Counted from the first letter of the stretch, positions 9,054 to 17,778 are shown. The stretch is DNA of 64,000 nucleotides from Nitrososphaerales archaeon (GCA_030041355.1 JASHNZ010000055.1:1-64000), one strand, 5' to 3'. The notes: a model not told the origin generated them from the sequence alone. Program-made: numbers and translations.

Positions 9054-9809
9054 ATGCCTTTTCCATTTCTATATCTTGACACATCGTTTTACTTTCTGAG
9101 CGGCATAGTTGCTTTTCTCGTTAGCTTCTACGCTTTTCGCTATACAAGGCTCATCGAAAACTCCGCTTTGCGTTTTTTGAGCATTGGATTCACCGTGTTA
9201 GGTGTGGGCCTCTTAGCGGAGGCTTTCATAGATACGCTGTCATTTTTCATTCCAAGCACATCAAGTTACCTTCTTTTGCATCGACTCATAATTCGTGAAG
9301 CTGCGGCCACGTATTCGTTTTTGCAAGTTCTCGCGTATTTCGTAATACTGATGGGCTATTTGTTGTCCCGACGTGGACCAGCGAGCGCAGCTTCTTCAAA
9401 TGGGTCTATGAACAGACCCCCGACCATAGGATTTTTAGCTTCCGCTACATCCGTGGTTCTTGCCTCGCGCTTAGGTGAGCTTGGAGTACTAATCGCGCTC
9501 GCGCGTGAAATCATCATTATCTCTTCGGCTCTTTCTATGGCGTTTCTGGTTGCGATCATTTACCTCGACTCGACTGGATACCTGAAACATCGTAACAAGC
9601 AAGCGATCCTTGTTCTCGTCGGTTTCGTGCTCATATTAGCATCTCAGGCAATATCGTTCTCATTAGGAATTGTTGCTGCACGAGCTCTTGGTTTTTCAGA
9701 GATACTTGACTTCATTGGAACTGCAGTGCAGTTCGCAGCGTTTCTGTCTCTCTTGCTCTTTCTTATTTGGAGAGGAAAAATTGGTTCAACCGGAAAAAGC
9801 GCGCAGTAA
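9054..9809 (+). CDS. Seven-TM membrane protein, possible sensor
   Basis: The 251 residues contain about seven evenly spaced hydrophobic segments with short loops and no large soluble domain. The layout resembles the membrane input modules found at the front of archaeal histidine kinases, but no kinase domain follows. Instead its last 29 bases overlap the start of a winged-helix gene, so the two are probably translated together. I infer that it may sense a membrane or redox signal and act on that regulator; the sequence does not show this directly. An AT-rich AAATATACC around 8965 may be the promoter, which would give a long leader. Confidence 0.75.
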   Translation: MPFPFLYLDTSFYFLSGIVAFLVSFYAFRYTRLIENSALRFLSIGFTVLGVGLLAEAFIDTLSFFIPSTSSYLLLHRLIIREAAATYSFLQVLAYFVILMGYLLSRRGPASAASSNGSMNRPPTIGFLASATSVVLASRLGELGVLIALAREIIIISSALSMAFLVAIIYLDSTGYLKHRNKQAILVLVGFVLILASQAISFSLGIVAARALGFSEILDFIGTAVQFAAFLSLLLFLIWRGKIGSTGKSAQ

Positions 9810-10068
9810 GATTAGAATCTACATGGACATACTCCAAGCGGTGCAAGACGATGGCATGGCGAAACCAACTCGAGTCCTTCAAAAAGCAAATCTCTCGCAC
9901 GAGCGTCTTACTAGATACCTCGGAGAGCTCGTGCAAAAAAATCTTGTAAAAGAAAATCAAGACGAGCCTGGCGTAAGATATTACACGATGACTGAACAAG
10001 GGATCAGGTTCTTACAGGAGCTTAGGAAAGCGGAAAGTTTTGTCTCAGGTTTTGGATTCGAATTCTAG
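9781..10068 (+). CDS. Winged helix-turn-helix regulator
   Basis: The 95-residue protein matches the archaeal single-domain winged-helix type (HTH_45-like): an RIYMDILQAVQDDG helix, a PTRVLQKANLSHERLTRYL recognition region, then LVQKNLVKE and a YTMTEQGIRFLQEL wing/helix. The open frame extends further upstream, but that part overlaps the 7-TM gene in another frame. The TTG at 9781 follows GGAGAGGAAAAA, a good ribosome-binding site, so I place the start there. The overlap with the preceding membrane protein implies coupled translation and a shared signalling task. Confidence 0.85.
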   Translation: MVQPEKARSKIRIYMDILQAVQDDGMAKPTRVLQKANLSHERLTRYLGELVQKNLVKENQDEPGVRYYTMTEQGIRFLQELRKAESFVSGFGFEF

Positions 10069-10201
10069 GATGGATCCAAACCTACAGCACTAATCCTTTT
10101 TGTCCAACTCCTTCAAAATAGCAAAAAAGGCCCGGTCTGTATTTCACATTCATAAACAATACATCGTTCTCCTTGCTTGAGAAACGAGCCGTGAGATTTG
10201 T

Positions 10202-10696
10202 TTGAAATGGCAAAGGCACTTCTTTATCGGGCTCGTGTTTGCCCTGCCAAGTGCTTTTTCTCTCTTGGCTTCATACGGTTCATTATGTAGCGACGTGCTT
10301 AGTCGGATTTCTATCTGCACCTACGCTTTGGATTATGAAACTCTCACATTAGGCGCTGTATTAGCATTCATCGCCGGAGGCGAATTCGTCCTTGGTTTCA
10401 AGCGAAAGAGGGGAGGCGAACTATTCTGGGAATCTGGTGGTCAGAGATTACTGCGTCGATCTGGAATGATCGCTATGCTAGTAGGATCGGTCGTGTCAAT
10501 TTACGGATTCTCCAAAACGTATAGCGCTGTGATCAGTTCTATGCTCCCCTGGACTGTCTCTGATACTTACGGGCTTTCATTTTACGCAGGTTTGATTGTT
10601 CTAACTTTAGGAGCTGCCCTCATTTTGGGATCGCGATATATCAAGATCAAACCAATAAAATCAGCTACTGCAAAGCTGCTCTTGCAACGAAATTAG
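10202..10696 (+). CDS. Small membrane protein, four TM segments
   Basis: The 164-residue protein has hydrophobic segments near 8-25, 45-65, 85-105 and 125-142, with cysteines in the first loop (SLCSDVLSRISICTY). It has a TTG start. The family is not recognised. It follows the winged-helix gene after 133 bases on the same strand and converges on the potassium channel-like gene. Confidence 0.65.
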   Translation: MKWQRHFFIGLVFALPSAFSLLASYGSLCSDVLSRISICTYALDYETLTLGAVLAFIAGGEFVLGFKRKRGGELFWESGGQRLLRRSGMIAMLVGSVVSIYGFSKTYSAVISSMLPWTVSDTYGLSFYAGLIVLTLGAALILGSRYIKIKPIKSATAKLLLQRN

Positions 10697-10725
10697 ATAG
10701 CTCCTTCAGAACTCTGATGTGAAAT

Positions 10726-11823
10726 CTAAACTGCTTTTGCTTCTTCTTCAATCGTAGAGAGTTTCGCAGGGTCACCGAGGACCAACAGAGTATCGTTTTC
10801 ATTGAGCCTGAAAGAGGGGTTGAATACGTCGTTTACAACTTCTTCATCACGTATAACTCCAATAACCGTTGCCAGTTTTGAAATTTCCTGCAGCCCTTTC
10901 CCGATTAGGGGCGAGGTTTTGAAGATTGAAAATTGAGCGATCTCTTTAGTTCCAATTTTCTCCGAGAAGACAACTCCAACGAGATCTTTGGTCACAGCCG
11001 ATAGAGCTAGTAGATGGCCCACCGTGACAGAAGACGGTATCACCACATCTGCACCAGCGTTTCTGGCAGTTTCTACGAGGCTCTGATCATGTACTACGCT
11101 TACTATTCTAATGTCGGGCCGTAGTTTTCTGGAACTGAGGATTACAAGCATGTTAGTGGGATCTTCTGAATGCGCAACAACTATCATCGCTGCTCTTTCT
11201 ATGCCAGCGGCTTTCAAGGCTGCCATGGGTTGGCTTTCGTGTTCGAGTACCGCAAAGATCTCCTTGCTCACAAGCTCATGATATAGTGTGGGATCTCTCG
11301 TGAGCACAACGTAATCAAATCCAAGCTCGTCGAGCTTCTCGGCAATATATCGTCCCAAATGGCTGTATCCGAAAACTATGGCGTGGTCCTTGAGCTTCGT
11401 GATGAGTCTTTTCTCAGCTTCCCCTTTCCCGAGATCTCCGGCCGCAACTGTGCTTACTGTGCTTTGCACGATGGACGCGCCTGCTCCGACAGAAACAATT
11501 ATCATGAGAATTAAAAGAGCTGCCTCTGCCTGAGGCATATCGCTAAAATTTCCTCCATTTGGGACATACAGGCCGATTGTCGTGATTGTCGAGACGGAGG
11601 CAAGGATCGCGCTGAGGGGAGGAAGATGATTATATGATCCAAGTATAGCTGCCCCTGCGATAAACATCGCACCCAGTATAGACAGCTGCCGATAACTAGC
11701 CCTGAGGAACACAAAAGGACCGTAAAATACTTCATAAAGAATGAAGCTGAGCTTGCGACTCTCCTTTCTGATCCCTTTGCGTTTTATTGGAGTGCTGGCA
11801 AAAATGTCGTCGCTGGAACTCAT
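10726..11823 (-). CDS. Two-TM RCK-domain channel-like protein with altered pore
   Basis: The layout is that of MthK-type potassium channels: TM1 (about 46-66), pore helix, filter region, TM2 (about 100-127), then an RCK/TrkA-N domain with VFGYSHLGR (G152, G157) and a C-terminal TrkA-C domain around residues 275-360. The filter region reads TTIGLY (81-86), where potassium channels have T-V-G-Y-G. The second glycine is lost and the tyrosine is displaced, so potassium selectivity is doubtful. It lies downstream of kdpABC on the same strand, separated by 185 bases, which suggests a role in potassium or osmotic balance. A CASTOR/POLLUX-like ion channel is an alternative name. Confidence 0.85.
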   Translation of the reverse strand: MSSSDDIFASTPIKRKGIRKESRKLSFILYEVFYGPFVFLRASYRQLSILGAMFIAGAAILGSYNHLPPLSAILASVSTITTIGLYVPNGGNFSDMPQAEAALLILMIIVSVGAGASIVQSTVSTVAAGDLGKGEAEKRLITKLKDHAIVFGYSHLGRYIAEKLDELGFDYVVLTRDPTLYHELVSKEIFAVLEHESQPMAALKAAGIERAAMIVVAHSEDPTNMLVILSSRKLRPDIRIVSVVHDQSLVETARNAGADVVIPSSVTVGHLLALSAVTKDLVGVVFSEKIGTKEIAQFSIFKTSPLIGKGLQEISKLATVIGVIRDEEVVNDVFNPSFRLNENDTLLVLGDPAKLSTIEEEAKAV

Positions 11824-11834
11824 AGGGTATGACT

Positions 11835-11852
11835 GAGAGAAGGGTTTCTCTC
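11835..11852. promoter_or_regulatory. Perfect 7-bp hairpin before the RCK channel gene
   Basis: GAGAGAA (11835-11841) pairs with TTCTCTC (11846-11852) around a 4-base loop. It ends 11 bases before the minus-strand start codon at 11823. It could be an operator or a stem that controls translation. The function is inferred only from position and symmetry. Confidence 0.35.
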
Positions 11853-12008
11853 GGTTCGAGTATTACACTTTTCGGATTGCTCGAGTAGTGTTGTCATGAT
11901 CTGCAACAATGCATTTTTTCAAATAAAGGATTACTTCCACAGCCATGAAAGAAACAAAAGCGAGCCAATGGTCGAGTCTCAATAGAAATTCTGAACCGCT
12001 CACCAGCA

Positions 12009-12485
12009 TTATGTATTCGCTACATACTTTTGATAAATTTGAGGATACTGCTGAATCAGAATGAGATTTAGATTTAGGACATCGAGGTAGGGACTGCCAA
12101 ATATCCAGAACGTACCCTCCTTGTTTGAATTTATCAAATTCAAAAGAGTAGTTTGAGATATGCCTGTCCAGTTACTTATTCTAGGCACCTGAGCTTGGGC
12201 CTCTGGGACTGTAATATCAGGATCCACTCCTGACGCAGTCAAGCTTTGATTTCTTGCTTGGAAGAATACCGGTTCCGTAAAGTTGTTGTCGATTAGATAA
12301 GACCCGACCAATCTTCCATTGGGCAAGTAGGCACGACTCCCGTTCGCCTGATATGGCATCGTCGCCTGCGCAATGCCCGTAATCAGTAGAGGGAAAAATA
12401 AGCCGCAGATTAAGAGAGAAATCACTGCCATTCCAATGATCGGTCTTGCGTGCTTGCGCCATTTTGGTTTATTTTCTTCAGGCAT
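12009..12485 (-). CDS. kdpC: Potassium-transporting ATPase subunit KdpC
   Basis: Small single-TM subunit that stabilises the KdpFABC complex. An N-terminal membrane segment (about 14-38) is followed by an outer domain with the conserved ASGVDPDIT and the C-terminal LNLILIQQYP region. At 158 residues it is shorter than the usual 185-195, with the loss mainly at the C-terminal side, but all core motifs remain. It begins 14 bases after kdpB and is the last gene of the A-B-C order. No kdpD or kdpE sensor pair is visible nearby. Confidence 0.93.
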   Translation of the reverse strand: MPEENKPKWRKHARPIIGMAVISLLICGLFFPLLITGIAQATMPYQANGSRAYLPNGRLVGSYLIDNNFTEPVFFQARNQSLTASGVDPDITVPEAQAQVPRISNWTGISQTTLLNLINSNKEGTFWIFGSPYLDVLNLNLILIQQYPQIYQKYVANT

Positions 12486-12499
12486 ATCTTCAATTCACC

Positions 12500-14725
12500 C
12501 TACAAATGAAATACTAAAGTGAGCAAGAGATCGATCAGCTTTATTCCCACAAAGGGCGCGACTATTCCACCCACACCGTAAATTAACGTATTCCTAAGGA
12601 ACAGAGTCATTGTATTTGCAGGTTTAAAGGCCACGCCTCTCATCGCAAGGGGTATCAGAAGCGGGATAATAATCGCGTTGAAAATTAGGGCGGACAAGAC
12701 AGCTGTGTGAAGACCCAGATGAAGTATATTCAAGCTCTCGAGCTGAGGCAGGGTAGTTGCAAAAAGCACGGGAACGATTGCAAAGTATTTTGCAACGTCG
12801 TTAGCGATACTGAATGCCGTCACTGCACCCCGAGTCATGAGTAGCTGCTTGCCCAGCATCACGACGTCTATTATCTTAGCCGGGTTCGATTCCATGTCTA
12901 CCATGTTTGCCGCTTCTTTTGCTGCTTGTGTGCCAGAATCCATTGCAAGTCCAACATCGGCAAGAGCTAAAGCTGGGGCGTCATTTGTTCCGTCACCAAT
13001 CATTGCCACAACTCTTGTTTGCGCTTGTTCTTTCCGGACGATTCCATACTTGTCTTCTGGCTTCGCTTGAGGAACAAACTCTTCGATGCCTACTTCCTTT
13101 GCAATGTTCCTCGCGGTCAAAGGTTGGTCTCCTGTGATCATGACAGGACGGATTCCCATCGCCTTCACGTCCTGGACTTTGTCCTTTATTTCAGGTTTCA
13201 GTACATCTTTTAGACGAATCAAACCTAACAGTTCCCCGTTTCTCTCAATCCCGATTGGAGTGTCTCCGGCCTGTGAGATTCCTTGCAAAACAGAGTCATA
13301 TTTTGCGGGTACGCTCTTTACCAGCGCCCTGATCGAGTCCGGAGCTCCCTTGATTATCTCAGATTCCTGTTCGTCCTCAGTTCCAGCACCTTCAGTTTCT
13401 GGCTCAATATCTGGGAGCGAAACATCAGCAAATTTCCGTCTGAACCTTCCTTTTGTTCCTTTTTCGCCTGTTTTTGGCAGCATGAAGCCCTGCCCCTTTT
13501 GAAGCTTCACGCCGCTTGTTCGAGTTGATGCCGAAAACTCGTATACCTCTGACAGTGCAAGGGCGTTGAGCTCCTTTGGAATGTACCCTCTTTCATAAGC
13601 CAGCCTGATTATGCTTCTTCCTTCTGGCGTGTCATCATGCCAAGATGAAAGAAATGCTGCTTCTCCAATTTCTCGCTCGGTGTGACCATCAAATGGAAGG
13701 AATTCGATTGCTTGCCTATTTCCGACGGTTATCGTGCCCGTTTTGTCAAGAAGGATCGTGTCGGTGTCACCAGCAGTCTCTATCGATTTGCCGGACTTTG
13801 CCACGATTCTTCTTTCATAAAGTCTAGAAATTCCTGAGAGGCCAATCGCAGGTAGTAGCGCCCCAATAGTGGTTGGGAGGAGGCAGACATACAACGCGAT
13901 TAGAACTGAGAGGTCCGCCGCAAGTCCAAGAGTAATTGAGAGGCCCAGCATCCCGATAATTATAATTGTGAAGATCGCTGTTAATCCAATTAATACAATA
14001 GTTACAGCTTGCTCATTAGGCGTTTTAGGTCTCTTTGAAGATTCGACTAGCCGTATCATCTGGTTGATGTATGTCTCTTCGGGATTGACGTTGACGCGAG
14101 CTGTTAAGGAATCACTAATTATTTTGGAGCCTCCGATGAGTTGATCCCCGGGTGCTTTTCTAACCGGAGTCGATTCTCCAGTCAGAAGAGATTCATCAAC
14201 CATCGCGATACCGGCAGTCACATCACAGTCAATAGGGACTACATCGTTTTTCTCAAGTGAGATGACATCACCCTTTCTCAGCTTTTCTGAAGGAGTAGGG
14301 ACAACCTTGGTCTCTCCTCCTTCGATGACTAGCTTTTTCGTCATTACTTCGGTCTCGATCTTTCGAAGACTATTTGCGGTCGTCCTGGCTTGTTTTTCGG
14401 CAAGCGAGTCTGAAAGAGTGGCAAACCATACAGTGATCAACAGTATCGCTGCGACTTCAATGTAGAAAGCTCGGAGAGAGAGCGAGGCAACGTGGGCAAA
14501 TGCTACGGGATCGACGGCCATTGCAAGCACAATGAAGAAGGTTACCTCAACAATGAACATCACGGGATTGGAAAGGAGCGACACCGGATTCAGTCGCACT
14601 ACTGAATCCACGAGGACCTTTCCCGAGATTAATCGAAAAAGCCCAGGGGTTTTACCTCTCTCCTCACTCGTCTTTGTGGTTCGTTGCTCTGTGTTCGATG
14701 TGCTAACTGCAATCGTTTCACTCAC
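12500..14725 (-). CDS. kdpB: Potassium-transporting ATPase subunit KdpB
   Basis: P-type ATPase that powers high-affinity potassium uptake. Visible are TGES (182-185), the phosphorylation motif DKTGT (D327) and GDGTNDAP before the C-terminal TM segments. The protein has 741 residues against about 680 in bacteria. Part of the excess is an N-terminal tail; the rest is a hydrophilic segment at about 411-455 (Lys/Arg-rich, then acidic, with DIEPETEGAGTEDEQE) inserted in the nucleotide-binding domain. The catalytic residues look intact. It starts 6 bases after kdpA, so it belongs to the same transcript. The insert could be regulatory or a neutral surface loop. Confidence 0.96.
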   Translation of the reverse strand: MSETIAVSTSNTEQRTTKTSEERGKTPGLFRLISGKVLVDSVVRLNPVSLLSNPVMFIVEVTFFIVLAMAVDPVAFAHVASLSLRAFYIEVAAILLITVWFATLSDSLAEKQARTTANSLRKIETEVMTKKLVIEGGETKVVPTPSEKLRKGDVISLEKNDVVPIDCDVTAGIAMVDESLLTGESTPVRKAPGDQLIGGSKIISDSLTARVNVNPEETYINQMIRLVESSKRPKTPNEQAVTIVLIGLTAIFTIIIIGMLGLSITLGLAADLSVLIALYVCLLPTTIGALLPAIGLSGISRLYERRIVAKSGKSIETAGDTDTILLDKTGTITVGNRQAIEFLPFDGHTEREIGEAAFLSSWHDDTPEGRSIIRLAYERGYIPKELNALALSEVYEFSASTRTSGVKLQKGQGFMLPKTGEKGTKGRFRRKFADVSLPDIEPETEGAGTEDEQESEIIKGAPDSIRALVKSVPAKYDSVLQGISQAGDTPIGIERNGELLGLIRLKDVLKPEIKDKVQDVKAMGIRPVMITGDQPLTARNIAKEVGIEEFVPQAKPEDKYGIVRKEQAQTRVVAMIGDGTNDAPALALADVGLAMDSGTQAAKEAANMVDMESNPAKIIDVVMLGKQLLMTRGAVTAFSIANDVAKYFAIVPVLFATTLPQLESLNILHLGLHTAVLSALIFNAIIIPLLIPLAMRGVAFKPANTMTLFLRNTLIYGVGGIVAPFVGIKLIDLLLTLVFHL

Positions 14726-14731
14726 AACTTA

Positions 14732-16411
14732 TTACACCCATAGTCCTAGAGAGAAGAAATTCAAGTGACCTTGGAAGTAAGCAAGAATCGGGCCGAGAGC
14801 TAAGAACGGAAAGAAAGTCAAGACAACAAGCACAAGAATGCTTGCAACGAGCACCAAGGAAAAAGTCCAGCTCGACGTCTTTAGAGACGATTCCGTTGCA
14901 GTGGCTCTCTTTCTTCCAAGCATAGACCCAGATAACGCGAGCAAACACATAATCGGACCATAGCGCCCTAAGAATATGACTATTGCCGTCGAGACATTAA
15001 AGAAGGGTGTATTACCTAAGGTCCCAAGGAAATCAGAACCATTGTTCGCCGCGGAACTGGTGTATTCATAAAGGATCTGAGTAAATCCAAGCGAATTTGG
15101 TCCCATGCCGATGGCAGCAGCAGCCCCGCTTGCGTACGCGATCACTGTTGGAATTATGATAATCAGCGGATGGATGAGAAATGCAACCATTACGAGTTTC
15201 ACATCTCTAGCGACGATCTTGATCCCAAGATATTCCGGAGTTCTGCCTGACATGAGGCCCACGATAAAGATGGTGATGATTATGTACATCAACAAGTACA
15301 TCAGACCAACACCTTTGCCACCTGGAGTTGACTGAATCAACATCCCCATGAAAGCAGCAAGGATTGCCAAAGGATGGATTCCAGATAGTGAAGCGTTAAC
15401 CGACCCTGTAGTCACGGCAGTGGTGACCACTGTCCAAAAAGTGGACATAAAGCCTCCAAAGCGTGTCTCTAGTCCCGGGCCTACAGTGACTGGGTTTGGA
15501 ATGAATGCAATTCCCAGATCGATCGCAAACAGCGCGTATGCCCCCACTATTATGGGCAGGCTTTCCTTTTTCTTTCCAATGTAGTCGCCAAATATGAAAC
15601 AAAGGGCAGTTGGGATAAGGAGCATCAGAAAAATCTGGACAAGATCCGTGATCGGACTGGGATTCTGGAGAGGATAAGCCGAATTGGCACCATAGTAGCC
15701 ACCTCCGTTTGTTCCGACCTGCATTATACTTACGAGCGAAGCTACCGGTCCGACCAGGACTTGTTGCGTTGCACCTTCGACTGTTTGAACCGTAATATAA
15801 CCGGAAAGAGTTTGAGGTACGCCCAGTGCGACAAGAATTATTGCAGCGACAAAACATATCGGAATGAAAATTCTTGTTATAGCCCTGACAAAGTCAACGT
15901 AAAAATTTCCGAGTCCTTTTGATTGGAGAATGAAACCACGAACCATTGCCACTCCGCAGCATAATCCGGTCGCGGCGGAAGTGAACTGCAGAAACTGGAT
16001 AGCTGTCATCTGACTAAAATAGGAAAGAGTCATCTCGCCGGCATAATGCTGCAGATTGGTATTTGTCGCAAATGAAACGACTGTGTTCAAAGCCAGATCC
16101 CAACTCATACCGTGAAAATGCATGGGATTTAGAGGGAGCAATCCCTGTTCCGTCAAGATGACAAACGCGATTGCCATCTGAGCGATGTTCACAAGGAGGG
16201 CGGAGAAGAAATACTCCTTCCAACCCATCGACCGATCTACTTGGATACCAAGCAGTTTGTAAATGGAATTCTCAATGGGGTTGAGGAGTTTATCCACCCT
16301 GCTAGGTGTCCGTTTGAAGACCTTGACGATAAAAGGAGCGTAAAGCCAAGCGGTTAGAAGAACAACCGCGAGAAGTAACACTAGTTCAGCGATTTCAAGA
16401 GGGCTGATCAA
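14732..16411 (-). CDS. kdpA: Potassium-transporting ATPase subunit KdpA
   Basis: Potassium-selective membrane subunit of Kdp, related to the Ktr/Trk superfamily. It has 559 residues, the normal length, with about ten TM segments and the repeated filter-like loops (for example SFATNTNLQHY, GTNGGGYYGANSAYP and a later SSAANNGSDF). It is the first gene of kdpABC. No KdpF peptide could be found in the 143 bases upstream, and no clear TATA box lies within 40 bases of the start. Confidence 0.97.
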   Translation of the reverse strand: MISPLEIAELVLLLAVVLLTAWLYAPFIVKVFKRTPSRVDKLLNPIENSIYKLLGIQVDRSMGWKEYFFSALLVNIAQMAIAFVILTEQGLLPLNPMHFHGMSWDLALNTVVSFATNTNLQHYAGEMTLSYFSQMTAIQFLQFTSAATGLCCGVAMVRGFILQSKGLGNFYVDFVRAITRIFIPICFVAAIILVALGVPQTLSGYITVQTVEGATQQVLVGPVASLVSIMQVGTNGGGYYGANSAYPLQNPSPITDLVQIFLMLLIPTALCFIFGDYIGKKKESLPIIVGAYALFAIDLGIAFIPNPVTVGPGLETRFGGFMSTFWTVVTTAVTTGSVNASLSGIHPLAILAAFMGMLIQSTPGGKGVGLMYLLMYIIITIFIVGLMSGRTPEYLGIKIVARDVKLVMVAFLIHPLIIIIPTVIAYASGAAAAIGMGPNSLGFTQILYEYTSSAANNGSDFLGTLGNTPFFNVSTAIVIFLGRYGPIMCLLALSGSMLGRKRATATESSLKTSSWTFSLVLVASILVLVVLTFFPFLALGPILAYFQGHLNFFSLGLWV

Positions 16412-16545
16412 ACAGTTTCAGCGCTCTACACCTTGTAGTTGCTCTTGGCAAACGGCGACTCGAGGGAATAAAGTTCGAAATTGACGAAAGAATTCCTTTG
16501 GCACATGATTAGCATTGCCCCTTCCTTTTCGAATATTTTTGCAAG

Positions 16546-16552
16546 AAAAAAA
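16546..16552 (-). terminator. Oligo-T terminator of the Lrp-type gene
   Basis: Seven A residues on the plus strand (T7 on the transcript) follow the stop codon of the RAM-domain gene by two bases. Oligo-T runs are the usual archaeal termination signal. Confidence 0.45.
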
Positions 16553-16554
16553 TG

Positions 16555-16851
16555 TCAGGTTGAAACAGTCGACGTGACACGTTTGCCGTTTTCTAGGCTT
16601 CTGGGCCCTTTGTGAGTGTGAAGTACGACAGAGCTAACGGTGCTCTTTACACCTTTTATTTTCATAATCTTATTCTTCAGGATGTCTCTGAATTCTTCGA
16701 TGTCTGCCGCAGAAACTAGCGAGACGATGTCAAATTCTCCTGTGACTTCGTACAATTCTTCCATGTTGGGAACCTGCGACAGCGCGTTGACAACATCGTC
16801 CATATGAGGAGAGTCGACGAATATGTCCACGAACGCCAATAGACGGGTCAA
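16555..16851 (-). CDS. Stand-alone RAM (Lrp/AsnC effector) domain protein
   Basis: At 98 residues the protein consists only of the ligand-binding fold of Lrp/AsnC regulators, with no helix-turn-helix in front. It shows the alternating strand-helix pattern AFVDIFVDSP, EELYEVTGEFDIVSLV and KGVKSTVSSVVLHTHK. Such proteins form ring-shaped oligomers and bind amino acids or other small effectors, and can associate with full-length Lrp proteins. It starts with TTG. A TATA-like element lies 30-40 bases upstream and a T-run follows, so it is probably a single-gene unit. It is divergently unrelated to kdpA, which follows on the same strand. Confidence 0.9.
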   Translation of the reverse strand: MTRLLAFVDIFVDSPHMDDVVNALSQVPNMEELYEVTGEFDIVSLVSAADIEEFRDILKNKIMKIKGVKSTVSSVVLHTHKGPRSLENGKRVTSTVST

Positions 16852-16879
16852 GACAGTACACGGAGCGACTTTTGAAATT

Positions 16880-16890
16880 AATCATATACG
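16880..16890 (-). promoter_or_regulatory. TATA box for the RAM-domain gene
   Basis: On the minus strand the sequence reads CGTATATGATT, with its centre about 35 bases before the TTG start at 16851. This fits an archaeal promoter with a leader of about ten bases. Confidence 0.5.
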
Positions 16891-16982
16891 GCTTGCGGTA
16901 AGCTATCTTGAAATTTCGTTTTGATTCATAATACTATTGGTCAGAATCGAGAGCTCGGCAGAACCTTAATACAGAAATAAGA

Positions 16983-17123
16983 TCATGTATGCATTTTTCG
17001 GTGGTAGATTACTCGTTGCCTGAAGCTGTTGCTATCTTGATCCTTGATCTCTAGACCACAGATTTCGCATCGCCATTTCGAAATGGGATTTTTCTGTTCC
17101 TCCGGCAAACTTTCCACCTTCAT
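16983..17123 (-). CDS. 46-residue C2H2 zinc-finger protein
   Basis: A short frame with an ATG at 17123 and a TGA at 16983-16985 encodes a 46-residue protein. The centre reads WRCEICGLEIK and the end VIYHRKMHT, giving C19-x2-C22-x18-H41-x3-H45, a complete C2H2-type zinc site. The N-terminus is polar (MKVESLPEEQK). Tiny C2H2 proteins occur widely in Nitrososphaeria and are usually thought to bind nucleic acid. It has its own space of about 350 bases between the RAM-domain gene and the DUF4760-like gene. Coding status rests on the zinc motif; no homologue search was possible. Confidence 0.65.
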   Translation of the reverse strand: MKVESLPEEQKNPISKWRCEICGLEIKDQDSNSFRQRVIYHRKMHT

Positions 17124-17202
17124 TTTATTTTTGTTACGACTAGTTCCTGGATCCTACTGGGAAGCGTTTACAGGCCTCACTTTAATATTTTTTGAAATAA
17201 AA

Positions 17203-17778
17203 TCAAGCGGCTGCTCTGTGTAAGGCCTTCATTTTTTTGTACAAACCTTCAAACGCGACATATGCGGCCTCTTCTCCAAACTTTTCCCTCATATGTTTAG
17301 TGAAATCTCGAAGTTTATCCCAAGCCAACTCAACTTGGAACGTGTCATCAATCACATCGAGCTGAACTATGCTCCTTTGGACAAGAACGCCAAGTGATTC
17401 AAAAAGTGCGGATACCTGATAGAATGAGACCTGTTCTTCTTTTGATAATTTATCCCAGTCTCCTTCTGTTGCTAGATCGGAGTGCAGTACAGTCAACCAT
17501 GCTAATTGAAACTCAGCTGAATTGGCAAATTCGTATAGCCGCATCACAATATCTATGTCGGCTATTTGGTTTGTTTGTTTCATCTGATCGGTAAGAAGTT
17601 TTCCTTGAGCTACGGCGGCCTCGGCTTGCTTGCTTGTCGCCTCGACAAGCTTGTTGTTCTGTCTCAATTGGTAAAGCACAAAGATCGCGCCAATAACAAC
17701 TGCGACAGCGCTGAGTGTCTGGGCAAAAGGTGCGAAGGCGTTAAAGTCCGAAGACAGCGATAGTGCAATCAACAACAT
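17203..17778 (-). CDS. Membrane-anchored DUF4760-like protein
   Basis: One TM segment (about 18-40) is followed by a polar, coiled-coil-prone stretch rich in Gln, Lys and Ala (about 42-75) and a helical C-terminal domain with DIDIVMRLYEFANSAEFQLAW and FGEEAAYVAFEGLYKKMK. Length and pattern match DUF4760-type proteins, which have no established function. It is a single gene divergent from aIF1, with 93 bases between them. Confidence 0.65.
   Translation of the reverse strand: MLLIALSLSSDFNAFAPFAQTLSAVAVVIGAIFVLYQLRQNNKLVEATSKQAEAAVAQGKLLTDQMKQTNQIADIDIVMRLYEFANSAEFQLAWLTVLHSDLATEGDWDKLSKEEQVSFYQVSALFESLGVLVQRSIVQLDVIDDTFQVELAWDKLRDFTKHMREKFGEEAAYVAFEGLYKKMKALHRAAA

Noticed and set aside
13086-13502. 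Long plus-strand frame opposite kdpB
   Set aside because: It is an antisense shadow of a strongly conserved gene and its composition is rich in Ser/Pro/Phe.
16412-16540. KdpF peptide upstream of kdpA
   Set aside because: No short hydrophobic frame with a start codon was found on the minus strand.
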